6,696 nt of DNA from Actinomycetota bacterium. GTDB lineage: Bacteria > Actinomycetota > Acidimicrobiia > IMCC26256 > PALSA-610. Under the pieces are notes generated by a model, which was not told where the DNA came from, searched no databases, and was given only the letters and a program-made list of their open reading frames with translations. The stretch lies in NCBI GenBank assembly GCA_030839005.1, contig JAUZEM010000416.1, positions 1 through 6,696 of the forward strand, given 5' to 3'. Positions 1 to 5,607 of the stretch are shown one piece after another. The translations under genes were made by a program, and so were the position numbers. Position 1 is the stretch's first letter. The number at the start of each line of letters is the position of its first letter.

Positions 1-1415
1 GCGTCGAAGAGGCACGCGACGTAGCCGGCCACGAAGCGCGCCTCCGACGCGGCTGATTCGCGGGCGGCCTCGTGCAGCCAGGCAACGGCGACAACCGTGT
101 CCTGGTGGTCGCCGAGAATGCCTTGAAGCTCCGCGAGACGCCGTGCCGCCCGGGCGGCGCGTGTGCCGAGGAGGGGCGTCGCCGCCTCGAGCGCGTAGCG
201 AGCCTGCTTGGCGCGTTTGCGGGCCTCGTGCAGGTCCGCGTTCGCCGGGTCGTGTGCGAGGTGACGGATGTGCTTCCGGAGACGCCGCACTGGTCGTCGG
301 ACAAGCTTCGCGACCGTCTTCGAAGCTGCTCGTCCCGCCGTCCCCGCGCGTATGCGGGGGGATCGCGCCGCTGCGACGAGAAGATCGAGCAACGCGGTGT
401 ATCGCTCGGACCGCATGGCCTCGAGCAGCGCGGCCTGGTCGCGGCTGCGCATGTCCTGAAGACGGTCGATCAGCTCCTTCAGGTTGGTTCGTTGCTCGTC
501 GGTGAGCCGCTCACCTTTCTCGCCGAGTTCGGCGAGGAGCACGTCGGCATCGCGGACGTGTCCGAGGAGCTCGCCCAGCCAGCGCAGCTCGGTTCGGAGC
601 GATTCGCACCAAGCGACCTCGAGCATGGGCCGGAAGGTTCGCAGGTCCGATCGCAGGCGCCGGGTAGCCACGCGCGCTTGGTGCACTCCCTCTGCGTCCT
701 CACCGACGCGCACGATCGGATCGTGGTCGACGAGGTGCTGTGTGCCGCGGGCGATGGAACTGCGTACGAGCTCTTCGACGGTTGCGGACTTGTCGATCGG
801 CGCGGCTCGGGTGAGGTCCGGCGGCCTCGCGGCGCGGTCTCCGAGTGCGCGCGCGACCTTCGGCATCGGATCACCGGCAACCGCGCCTGCCTCCTGCAGT
901 CGATCCACCAGTGTGTCCACGAGGTCGGTAGCGTCCGCCGCGGTGGATTCGACCTCGACCTCTCGGAAGCGGGACGTCCTCCCGGTGCCGTCGGTTGCGA
1001 CGACGTTGTCCTCGTCGATCTCGACGACGGGTTGCCGCCGCTTGTCGTAGAGGTGGATCTTGCGCCGTTCGGTGTGCACGCGCGCGACCTCGCTGACGCT
1101 CTGCGACCGGGTCCAGGCCTGCACCAGGTCGGTCGCCGCGGGCGGCGGGCGTCCCTCCGGCCCGGCGAAGCGATATTCGTCTCGCACAAACGTCGCTCCG
1201 TCACGAGGGCGGGGGATCTTGACGGTCCAGCCGTCGTCGGACCGGTAGCGCAGGCTCGCGCCGGCCCGAGTGAGCGCGAGGTCGGGCGTGTCGAAGTACG
1301 TCGCGTGCTGATCTACGTGCTCGGTCGACCAATCGCCCAAGCCGTCGACGAGCGATTCCGGCGCCGGCAATGTCATCGCCGATGGCAGCGTCAACTTCAC
1401 CTCACGCTCACGCAT
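1..1415 (-). CDS. CYTH-CHAD domain protein (3' end beyond window)
   Basis: The gene is open to the left edge: 471 codons are visible with no stop. An N-terminal CYTH domain (about residues 1-195) is followed by a CHAD domain (about 210-471). CYTH evidence: the signature ExExK (E3, E5, K7), LRYR with R56 and R58, K66, R78/E80, VEIDED (E132, D134) and REVEVE (E152, E154, E156); together these are the metal- and phosphate-binding residues of the triphosphate tunnel fold. CHAD evidence: two helical repeats, VHQAR (His245) with RRLR and HVRDAD, then LHEARK (His396) with LGDHQD. By family knowledge CYTH domains hydrolyse or bind triphosphates (inorganic tripolyphosphate, thiamine triphosphate, cAMP), and CHAD domains bind inorganic polyphosphate through basic residues; the actual substrate is not visible here. 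The ATG start is preceded by a strong AGGAGGAG and overlaps the upstream DUF72 gene by 8 bp, so translation is probably coupled. Such proteins are usually about 500 residues, so only a short C-terminal piece should be missing. Confidence 0.93.
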   Translation of the reverse strand, partial: MREREVKLTLPSAMTLPAPESLVDGLGDWSTEHVDQHATYFDTPDLALTRAGASLRYRSDDGWTVKIPRPRDGATFVRDEYRFAGPEGRPPPAATDLVQAWTRSQSVSEVARVHTERRKIHLYDKRRQPVVEIDEDNVVATDGTGRTSRFREVEVESTAADATDLVDTLVDRLQEAGAVAGDPMPKVARALGDRAARPPDLTRAAPIDKSATVEELVRSSIARGTQHLVDHDPIVRVGEDAEGVHQARVATRRLRSDLRTFRPMLEVAWCESLRTELRWLGELLGHVRDADVLLAELGEKGERLTDEQRTNLKELIDRLQDMRSRDQAALLEAMRSERYTALLDLLVAAARSPRIRAGTAGRAASKTVAKLVRRPVRRLRKHIRHLAHDPANADLHEARKRAKQARYALEAATPLLGTRAARAARRLAELQGILGDHQDTVVAVAWLHEAARESAASEARFVAGYVACLFD

Positions 1416-2187
1416 GACCAGTCTCCTCCTCGCTCGAGTCGAGCTTTCCCCGCGGCGAGGGCGTCGAGGCAGGCGCGAGCCCGATGAACGTCGCGGCGTC
1501 GCGGACGGCACAGCCGTGCGCGTCATTGTTGAAATACACGTAGCCCTCGGGATCCCGGCCGAAGAGCTCGGTCAGTCTCTCCATCCACGTCTTGAGTGAT
1601 CGTATTCCGTAGCACGATGTCGGTTGCGCGCGTCCGAAGTGAAAGCGCACGTACGCCCAGTCCGCCGTGCGCCACAACGGAGTCACGACCCGCGAGCCGC
1701 GGTCGGCGAAGCACAGCGCGGCGGAGTGGGCTTCGAGAACGGCGCGCACCTCCGTGTTCCACCACGAGCCGTGCCTCGGCTCGACCGCGATCCGCACCCG
1801 TCCGGCGAAGGCGCGCAGCGTTCGATCGAGATCCGACGGCGCGCACTTCAAGTCGGGAGGAAGTTGCAGGAGGACGACCCCGATGCGCGCCCGCAACGGG
1901 GCCGCGTGGGTCATCAGACGCTCGACGGGCTCCTCGGGCTCGTGCAGTCGCTTGTAGTGCGTGAGGTATCTGCTCGCCTTGATCGCGAACTCGAACCCGT
2001 CCGGGACCCGCGCGGCCCAGTCTGCGAAGGTCTTCGGGGCAGGTAGTCGGTAGAACGTGTTGTTGACCTCGACCGTGTCGAAACGGGTCGCGTAGTGCTC
2101 CAGCCAACGGGAAGCGGCGAGCCCGCGTGGATAGAAGCGATCACGCCAGTCGCGGTACTGCCAACCCGACGTTCCGATTCGGAGCAT
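1408..2187 (-). CDS. DUF72 (YecE-like) TIM-barrel protein
   Basis: A 259-residue cytosolic protein of the DUF72/YecE family, normal in length (family about 240-300). Family motifs appear in order: the N-terminal strand RIGTSGWQYRDWRDRFYP (3-20), EVNNTFYRLP (40-49), FAIKASRYLTH (67-77), the VVLLQLPP strand (104-111), the conserved VEPRHGSWW (135-143) with Glu136, Arg138 and His139, and a C-terminal VYFNNDAHG strand. The fold is a TIM barrel with a conserved polar pocket. No biochemical function is established for the family to my knowledge, so none is assigned. The ATG start follows the UdgX stop by 5 bp, with a GAGG motif just ahead, and the 3' end overlaps the CYTH-CHAD start by 8 bp. It is therefore almost certainly co-expressed with both. 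The link to a uracil-DNA glycosylase is suggestive of a nucleic-acid stress role, but that is inference from neighbourhood only. Confidence 0.93.
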   Translation of the reverse strand: MLRIGTSGWQYRDWRDRFYPRGLAASRWLEHYATRFDTVEVNNTFYRLPAPKTFADWAARVPDGFEFAIKASRYLTHYKRLHEPEEPVERLMTHAAPLRARIGVVLLQLPPDLKCAPSDLDRTLRAFAGRVRIAVEPRHGSWWNTEVRAVLEAHSAALCFADRGSRVVTPLWRTADWAYVRFHFGRAQPTSCYGIRSLKTWMERLTELFGRDPEGYVYFNNDAHGCAVRDAATFIGLAPASTPSPRGKLDSSEEETGHA

Positions 2188-2192
2188 GCGCC

Positions 2193-2828
2193 TCAGCTTC
2201 GACGTCGCGCCGCCGGCACATGGGAGGCGATGGTTTCGAGATCACTCACGAGTCCGGCGTAAACCTCCGCGCGTTCCTCTCGTGCCCGCAGTACGGCCGA
2301 CGGATGGATCGTCGCGACGGCGATGACTCCCGACGGCAGCTCGAACGGCTCCGCCCGTTGCTTGGACACGCGGAAGGCGGGCCCGAGGACGGCTTGTGCC
2401 GCCGTTGCGCCCAGCAAGCCGAGAACCGCGGGCTGCACGATCTGTAGCTCCCGCTCCCACCACTGCCGGCACGCGCCCACCTCGGCGCGCGTAGGAGTCT
2501 TGTGCACTCGGACCTTGCCGTTGCGGGCGGGGACGAACTTGAAATGCTTGACCGCGTTCGTGAGGTACACCGACGACCGGTCGATCGATGCGTCGGCGAG
2601 CGCTTTGTCGAGCAGGCGTCCGGCCGGGCCGACGAAGGGCCGGCCTTCGCGGTCTTCATGATCGCCGGGTTGCTCGCCCATCAACATCAGTGACGTTGGT
2701 ACCGGCCCTTCGCCGAAGACGGTTCCGGTGGCGTGCTCCCAGAGATCACAGTCCTTGCACGCGCCGGCTTCGCCGCGGACGCCGTCGAGCGCCTCCGACG
2801 CTTCGCCGCGGGCCGCCGGTCTGGGCAC
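2193..2828 (-). CDS. udgX: UdgX-type uracil-DNA glycosylase (Fe-S, DNA cross-linking)
   Basis: A 211-residue member of the uracil-DNA glycosylase superfamily, UdgX branch (near family 4). Visible features: CxxC (Cys24, Cys27) and Cys120 as Fe-S ligands; motif A GEQPGDHED (51-59) followed by GRPFVGPAGR (62-71); YLTNAVKHFKF (88-98), where the third family-4 cluster cysteine is replaced by His95; an inserted loop ending KVRVHKTP (105-112), whose His109 corresponds to the histidine that attaches covalently to the abasic sugar in mycobacterial UdgX; and motif B IHPSAVLRA (174-182). By family knowledge UdgX excises uracil and stays covalently bound to the resulting DNA sugar. The GTG start fits the family's usual N-terminus and lies 5 bp after the stop of the CsbD-like gene; only a weak GAG is upstream, so coupling is likely. 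Alternative: a family 4 enzyme, less likely given the loop and His109. The loop differs from the usual KRRIH, as described under findings. Confidence 0.92.
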   Translation of the reverse strand: MPRPAARGEASEALDGVRGEAGACKDCDLWEHATGTVFGEGPVPTSLMLMGEQPGDHEDREGRPFVGPAGRLLDKALADASIDRSSVYLTNAVKHFKFVPARNGKVRVHKTPTRAEVGACRQWWERELQIVQPAVLGLLGATAAQAVLGPAFRVSKQRAEPFELPSGVIAVATIHPSAVLRAREERAEVYAGLVSDLETIASHVPAARRRS

Positions 2829-2833
2829 GGCAC

Positions 2834-3025
2834 TCAGCTCTGGACGTCGCCGTGCCGGCGGCGAATCTCGTCTTCGACCGTCTCCAGCTCGGGTTCATCG
2901 GGCTTGTGACCGGTGTGCGTTTCGATTACGGCTTTCGCCTCGGATCGACGATCACCGGCGGCGTCTGCGATCGGTCTTGTCGCCTTTCCCTTCATGCGAG
3001 TCCAAAGCTTGCTCAACCTTCCCAC
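2834..3025 (-). CDS. CsbD-like small stress protein
   Basis: A 63-residue, highly charged, soluble small protein. The N-terminal half (SKLWTRMKGKATRPIADAAGD, then RRSEAKAVIE in separate stretches) resembles the CsbD pattern: a W..KGK motif, a following G(D/N) turn and a second helix starting with an acidic-basic E-K run. The C-terminal half is acidic, with DEPELETVEDEIRRRHGD. CsbD proteins are general-stress proteins of unknown mechanism, so the assignment is only a resemblance. The GTG start is chosen because GGGGAG sits about 5 bases upstream; the ATG at residue 11 would give a 53-residue product lacking part of the motif. It lies 45 bp after the Lys/Gly-rich gene and 5 bp before udgX, inside the same leftward operon. 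Codon usage is like that of its neighbours. Confidence 0.7.
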   Translation of the reverse strand: MGRLSKLWTRMKGKATRPIADAAGDRRSEAKAVIETHTGHKPDEPELETVEDEIRRRHGDVQS

Positions 3026-3070
3026 GGATCTCCCCGAGTCGGAGCGGCACGCGAACGCAGGCGGATTACC

Positions 3071-3295
3071 TCAGCGTTTCCTGGCCGTCGCCTTCCCGCC
3101 CTTGCGGCCGGCGGCCTTGTGTTGCGCGGTCGTTCCACCCTGCTTCGACGAGCCCCCCGATCCCGACTTCTTGCCGCCACGCTTCGACGCTCCGGGCGAG
3201 TTCGCGATCTTGGCGGCGCGCTCCTTCGACATTCCCTTCTTCTTCAGCGCTTCGTACTGTTCCGGGTTCTTCACATTGGCGCGGGTCGACGGCAT
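3071..3295 (-). CDS. Lys/Gly-rich stress-type mini-protein (DUF7218-like, KGG-like tail)
   Basis: A 74-residue, strongly basic, low-complexity protein. The N-terminal part is a predicted short helix pair, NPEQYEALKKKGMSKERAAKIAN (in two parts, about 10-20 and 21-32). The rest is a disordered tail rich in Gly, Ser and Lys, with SGSGGSSKQGGTTAQHKAAG and then RKGGKA near the C-terminus. That tail resembles KGG/Con-10-like stress proteins, and the whole matches a family of small actinobacterial proteins (sometimes called Rho-termination-factor-like or DUF7218) as I remember them. Function is unknown; nucleic-acid binding is plausible from charge but not shown. The ATG is preceded by GAGGAGGAG at good spacing. 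It lies 22 bp after the oxidoreductase stop, so it is the second gene of the leftward operon. Confidence 0.85.
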   Translation of the reverse strand: MPSTRANVKNPEQYEALKKKGMSKERAAKIANSPGASKRGGKKSGSGGSSKQGGTTAQHKAAGRKGGKATARKR

Positions 3296-3317
3296 ATCGG
3301 CTCCTCCTCGATAAAAC

Positions 3318-4295
3318 TCATGACGCCTTCGCTTGGGTGAGCTTCCCGCGAAACGACGGGAGTATCTCGCGTTCGTAGAAGCGCAGGAAGCCTTCTTGAT
3401 GTGGTCCGATCTGCGTGATGTAGATCTCGTCGTAGCCGGCGTCGCGGTATCGCTTGATCGCGTCGATGTGTTTCTGCGGGTCGGGTCCGCACGGGAACGC
3501 TCCGACGACGTCCTCGCGATGCAGCGGTGTTACGGCCTGTTCGAAGTGCGCGGGCGTCGGCAAGATTTGGCTCAGCTCGCCCTCGAGCCCGGACGTGGGC
3601 CACAGCCTGTACGCGAGATCTTCGGCCTCGCGCACCGACTCGGCCCACACGACCTTCAGTTGCGCCAGCTTCGGACCGCGGCCGCCCAGCTGCTCGTACT
3701 GCTGCAACAGCTCAGCGTCGGGCTTGGTGCTCACGAGTCCGTCACCACAACGCGCGGCCAGGGCGAGCGACGCCTTGCCGAACGCCGACACGATGATCGG
3801 TGGGAGCGTATCGGGCAGCGTGTAGAGGCGCGCGTTCTCGACCGTGAAGTGGTCTCCGTAGTGGCTTTGCTGGTCGCCCTGCCAGAGCGCCCGAATGATC
3901 TCGATCGCCTCTTCGAGCATCGCCAGCCGCACCGTTGCCTCCGGCCACCTCGCGCCGAGGATGTGCTCGTTCAGGGCTTCACCGCTGCCCACGCCGAGCC
4001 AGAAGCGTCCGTCGAACATGCACTGCGCGGTCGCGGCCGCCTGCGCGATGACGGCCGGATGGATGCGCACCGTCGGACACGTCACGCCGGTACCGAAGCG
4101 GATCGTCTCGGTCGCGTGGGCGATGCCGCCCAGGACCGACCACACGAACGGCGAGCTGCCCTGCGCGTCGATCCACGGATGAAAGTGGTCGCTCACCCAC
4201 CCGGTACCGAAGCCGGCTTCCTCCGCCCGGGCGGCGTACCGGACGATCTCGTTCGGGCCGAGCTCCTCACTCGAAAACGCAATGCCGAGTTCCAT
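3318..4295 (-). CDS. F420-dependent LLM-class oxidoreductase (FGD-like family)
   Basis: A 325-residue luciferase-like (LLM) TIM-barrel flavin/F420 enzyme. It resembles F420-dependent glucose-6-phosphate dehydrogenase (FGD) and its paralogues. Matching motifs are SDHFHPW (35-41), with His37 and Trp41 at the FGD active-site His and Trp; FGTGVTCPT (67-75); HPAVIAQAAAT (79-89); LGVGSGEALNEHI (100-112), with Glu106 matching the catalytic acid; and the GDHFTVENARLY strand. The C-terminal third diverges: the region where FGD carries the Arg that binds the sugar phosphate (KRWI..SDP) reads GAFPCGPDP here. I therefore call the F420-LLM family with confidence but not the G6P substrate. It is the first gene of the minus-strand operon. 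The ATG has AGAAGGAGAAGAG upstream. The enzyme should reduce or oxidise a small molecule using F420, provided the host makes F420, which this window cannot show. Confidence 0.93.
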   Translation of the reverse strand: MELGIAFSSEELGPNEIVRYAARAEEAGFGTGWVSDHFHPWIDAQGSSPFVWSVLGGIAHATETIRFGTGVTCPTVRIHPAVIAQAAATAQCMFDGRFWLGVGSGEALNEHILGARWPEATVRLAMLEEAIEIIRALWQGDQQSHYGDHFTVENARLYTLPDTLPPIIVSAFGKASLALAARCGDGLVSTKPDAELLQQYEQLGGRGPKLAQLKVVWAESVREAEDLAYRLWPTSGLEGELSQILPTPAHFEQAVTPLHREDVVGAFPCGPDPQKHIDAIKRYRDAGYDEIYITQIGPHQEGFLRFYEREILPSFRGKLTQAKAS

Positions 4296-4414
4296 CGTCT
4301 CTTCTCCTTCTCGCCGTCCCGCCGACTTCCGTGAGCGTTTGGGCCAAGAGCGGTGGTCATGTCGATCACGTCCGATGTCGACCGGGCGGCGTCGTCACAA
4401 CACCCGCGGCTGTG

Positions 4415-4441
4415 CTTCCCGAGGCGCGGTCCAGCCAAACC
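4415..4441 (-). promoter_or_regulatory. Possible SigB/SigF-like promoter of the leftward operon
   Basis: On the minus strand, GGTTT (4441-4437) is followed after 16 bases by GGGAAG (4420-4415). This resembles the actinobacterial stress sigma pattern GGTTT-N15-17-GGGTA, with one mismatch in the -10 part. Transcription would start near 4408, leaving a leader of about 110 bases before the oxidoreductase ATG at 4295. The rest of the 160 bp gap between 4296 and 4455 shows only the purine-rich ribosome binding site and no convincing terminator for tetR. This is one weak pattern match in GC-rich DNA. Confidence 0.25.
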
Positions 4442-4455
4442 GGACGTGCCTGCTC

Positions 4456-5118
4456 CTACCCGTTCGGCGGCGGGAGGAGGGCGGCGATCATGGCGTCGCT
4501 GATGAACGCGGCGTAGCGGTCGAGGGACCAGCTGCGGGTGAGGACGAGGAGCTCGAACAGCTCGGGGGAGCTGTAGGTCCACAGGAGCTCGCCGGCGTGT
4601 TCGACCGTGAGGCCCGCGCGCAAGTGTCCGGCGGCGTCGAGGTTGCGCGCGTTGTGGGTCATCCGCACGAGTCGCTGCGCGCCCATTTCGGTATACAGCG
4701 CGGCCATCTCGGGATCTGACGCTCCGGCGGCCCGTACGAGAAGCAGGATCGGTGCCACGCGGGGCGCGACCTCGATGGTGAGGGCGCCCCAGCCGCGGAT
4801 GATCTTGCGGGGATCGGGTTCGTCCGCCTGCAGCGCGTCCGAACGGGTTTCCGCCGGAATGGGACCGGCCCCGGCCAGGGCCCGCTCGCAGATGGCACGC
4901 ACGAGTCCGGCCTTTGCACCGAAGGTCTTGTAGACGGTGTCGGGCGACACCGCGACATCTGCGGCGATGGCCGCGATGGTCGTCGGCGCGAAGCCGTCTC
5001 GTAGGAACATCCGCCGAGCGGAATCGAGGATGGCGTCGCGCGTCTGGCGTGCCTGTTCGCGGCGGCGGGTCGAGTCGTAGGCGCGTTTTCGCTTGACCGG
5101 AGATCGCTTTGGTTCCAT
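4456..5118 (-). CDS. TetR-family transcriptional repressor
   Basis: A 220-residue regulator. A basic N-terminal arm (MEPKRSPVKRKR) precedes the TetR helix-turn-helix at about residues 25-75: TRDAILDSARRMFLRDGF, TTIAAIAADVAVSPDTVYKTF, then a KAGL turn. The C-terminal ligand-binding and dimerisation helices (about 85-215) are not conserved enough to name a ligand. The gene diverges from the SnoaL/NmrA pair across a 54 bp gap holding a large palindrome. By family habit it should repress itself and the divergent genes until it binds a small molecule. No Shine-Dalgarno motif precedes the ATG, and a TATACT box at 5141-5136 would start transcription about 11 bases before it, so the mRNA may be near-leaderless. 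Codons 2-5 are themselves part of the outer arm of the palindrome. Confidence 0.93.
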   Translation of the reverse strand: MEPKRSPVKRKRAYDSTRRREQARQTRDAILDSARRMFLRDGFAPTTIAAIAADVAVSPDTVYKTFGAKAGLVRAICERALAGAGPIPAETRSDALQADEPDPRKIIRGWGALTIEVAPRVAPILLLVRAAGASDPEMAALYTEMGAQRLVRMTHNARNLDAAGHLRAGLTVEHAGELLWTYSSPELFELLVLTRSWSLDRYAAFISDAMIAALLPPPNG

Positions 5119-5155
5119 AGTACTAGAGTCATTCTAGTATAGGAGAACCAAAGCG
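5105..5155. promoter_or_regulatory. 51 bp concentric palindrome, probable TetR operator
   Basis: Two inverted repeats share one centre at base 5130. The inner arms are TACTAGA (5121-5127) and TCTAGTA (5133-5139), perfect over 7 bp around the 5-base spacer gtcat. The outer arms are CGCTTTGGTTC (5105-5115) and GAACCAAAGCG (5145-5155), perfect over 11 bp. The two 5-base linkers (5116-5120 and 5140-5144) are unrelated. The 19 bp inner palindrome has the size of a typical TetR operator and overlaps the likely promoter elements. The left outer arm extends into tetR codons 2-5. Binding has not been shown, but arms of this length with a common centre are far beyond chance. Confidence 0.85.
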
Positions 5156-5162
5156 CGAGCAA
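5136..5162 (-). promoter_or_regulatory. Possible tetR promoter inside the operator
   Basis: On the minus strand there is a TATACT -10-like box at 5141-5136, with TTGCTC at 5162-5157 as a possible -35 and a rather short 15-base spacer. The -10 box overlaps the inner palindrome arm, so repressor binding would block it. Plus-strand candidates such as TAGTAT (5135-5140) also lie in the palindrome, but I could not pair one with a convincing -35. Confidence 0.35.
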
Positions 5163-5172
5163 GGGATTTTGG

Positions 5173-5607
5173 ATGCAAACGAGCGGACACGGCGGCGGGG
5201 CCGAACTGGTCGAGCGCCTCCGCAAGGCGACCAACGACCACGACCTCGACGCGCTCGTCGCGTGCTTCGCGCCCGACTACCGCAACGAGACCCCGGCGCA
5301 TCCCGAGCGCGGTTTCGTGGGCCGAGAGCAGGTCGGCAAGAACTGGACGCAGATCTTCGCGTCTATACCCGACCTCACGACCGAGGTTGTGCGCTGCACC
5401 GTCGACGGTGAGACCGTTTGGACCGAGTGGGAGCATCGCGGCACCCGTCCCGACGGTTCCGCTCACGTCATGCGCGGGGTCGTGATCTTCGGCGTGACGA
5501 ACGGCGTTGCCGCATGGGCGCGCTTCTATCTCGAGCCCGTCCAACCCGGCGCCGGTTCGGTCGACGACGCCGTCCGCCGCCAGGTCGCTCCGGACGGTGC
5601 TCCGTGA
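5173..5607 (+). CDS. SnoaL-like (NTF2 fold) small protein
   Basis: A 144-residue protein with the SnoaL-like/NTF2 pattern: ELVERLRKATNDHDLDALVA (helix, about 11-30), then CFAPDYRNETPAHP and GFVGREQVGKNW; a strand series LTTEVVRCTVDG, TVWTEWEHRGTRPDG, HVMRGVVIFGVTNGVAAWAR and FYLEPV. This fold forms a conical cavity and includes polyketide cyclases, isomerases, dehydratases and many uncharacterised ester or steroid binders; no catalytic residue set here fixes a reaction. The ATG has AAGGGA about 7 bases upstream. It is the first gene right of the divergent operator, and its last bases overlap the next start (GTGA), so the two products are likely made together and may act on the same substrate. 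Confidence 0.88.
   Translation: MQTSGHGGGAELVERLRKATNDHDLDALVACFAPDYRNETPAHPERGFVGREQVGKNWTQIFASIPDLTTEVVRCTVDGETVWTEWEHRGTRPDGSAHVMRGVVIFGVTNGVAAWARFYLEPVQPGAGSVDDAVRRQVAPDGAP

Noticed and set aside
479..1204. Minus-strand 241-codon frame inside the CYTH-CHAD gene
   Set aside because: It lies in another frame of the same strand and is Arg/Ser/Pro-rich low-complexity sequence. The true frame has no stop in the window and carries all family motifs.
72..1487. Plus-strand 471-codon open frame opposite the CYTH-CHAD gene
   Set aside because: It is the antisense shadow of a GC-rich gene with clear CYTH and CHAD motifs on the minus strand. Its own product is Arg/Gly-rich with no recognisable domain.
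3271..3322. Mini-frame starting at an ATGA overlap with the oxidoreductase stop
   Set aside because: It gives only 17 codons out of frame with the well-supported Lys/Gly-rich gene, whose own ribosome binding site it contains.
3333..4334. Plus-strand 333-codon frame opposite the LLM oxidoreductase
   Set aside because: Antisense shadow; the composition is biased and shows no domain, while the opposite strand gives a full LLM protein.
4358..4383. Small repeat with GTCGA/TCGAC ends upstream of the oxidoreductase
   Set aside because: Only 5 bp of symmetric arm are perfect and the inner bases do not pair. Such short matches are expected in GC-rich DNA.
4659..5234. Minus-strand 191-codon frame crossing the divergent control region
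   Set aside because: It overlaps tetR in another frame and runs through the palindrome. No domain is visible and the composition is that of a frame-shifted shadow.
5418..5603. N-terminal 62-codon extension of the NmrA-like gene
   Set aside because: It is Arg-rich sequence read out of frame through the SnoaL-like gene. The Rossmann fold begins right after the GTG at 5604, which also gives a standard 4 bp overlap.
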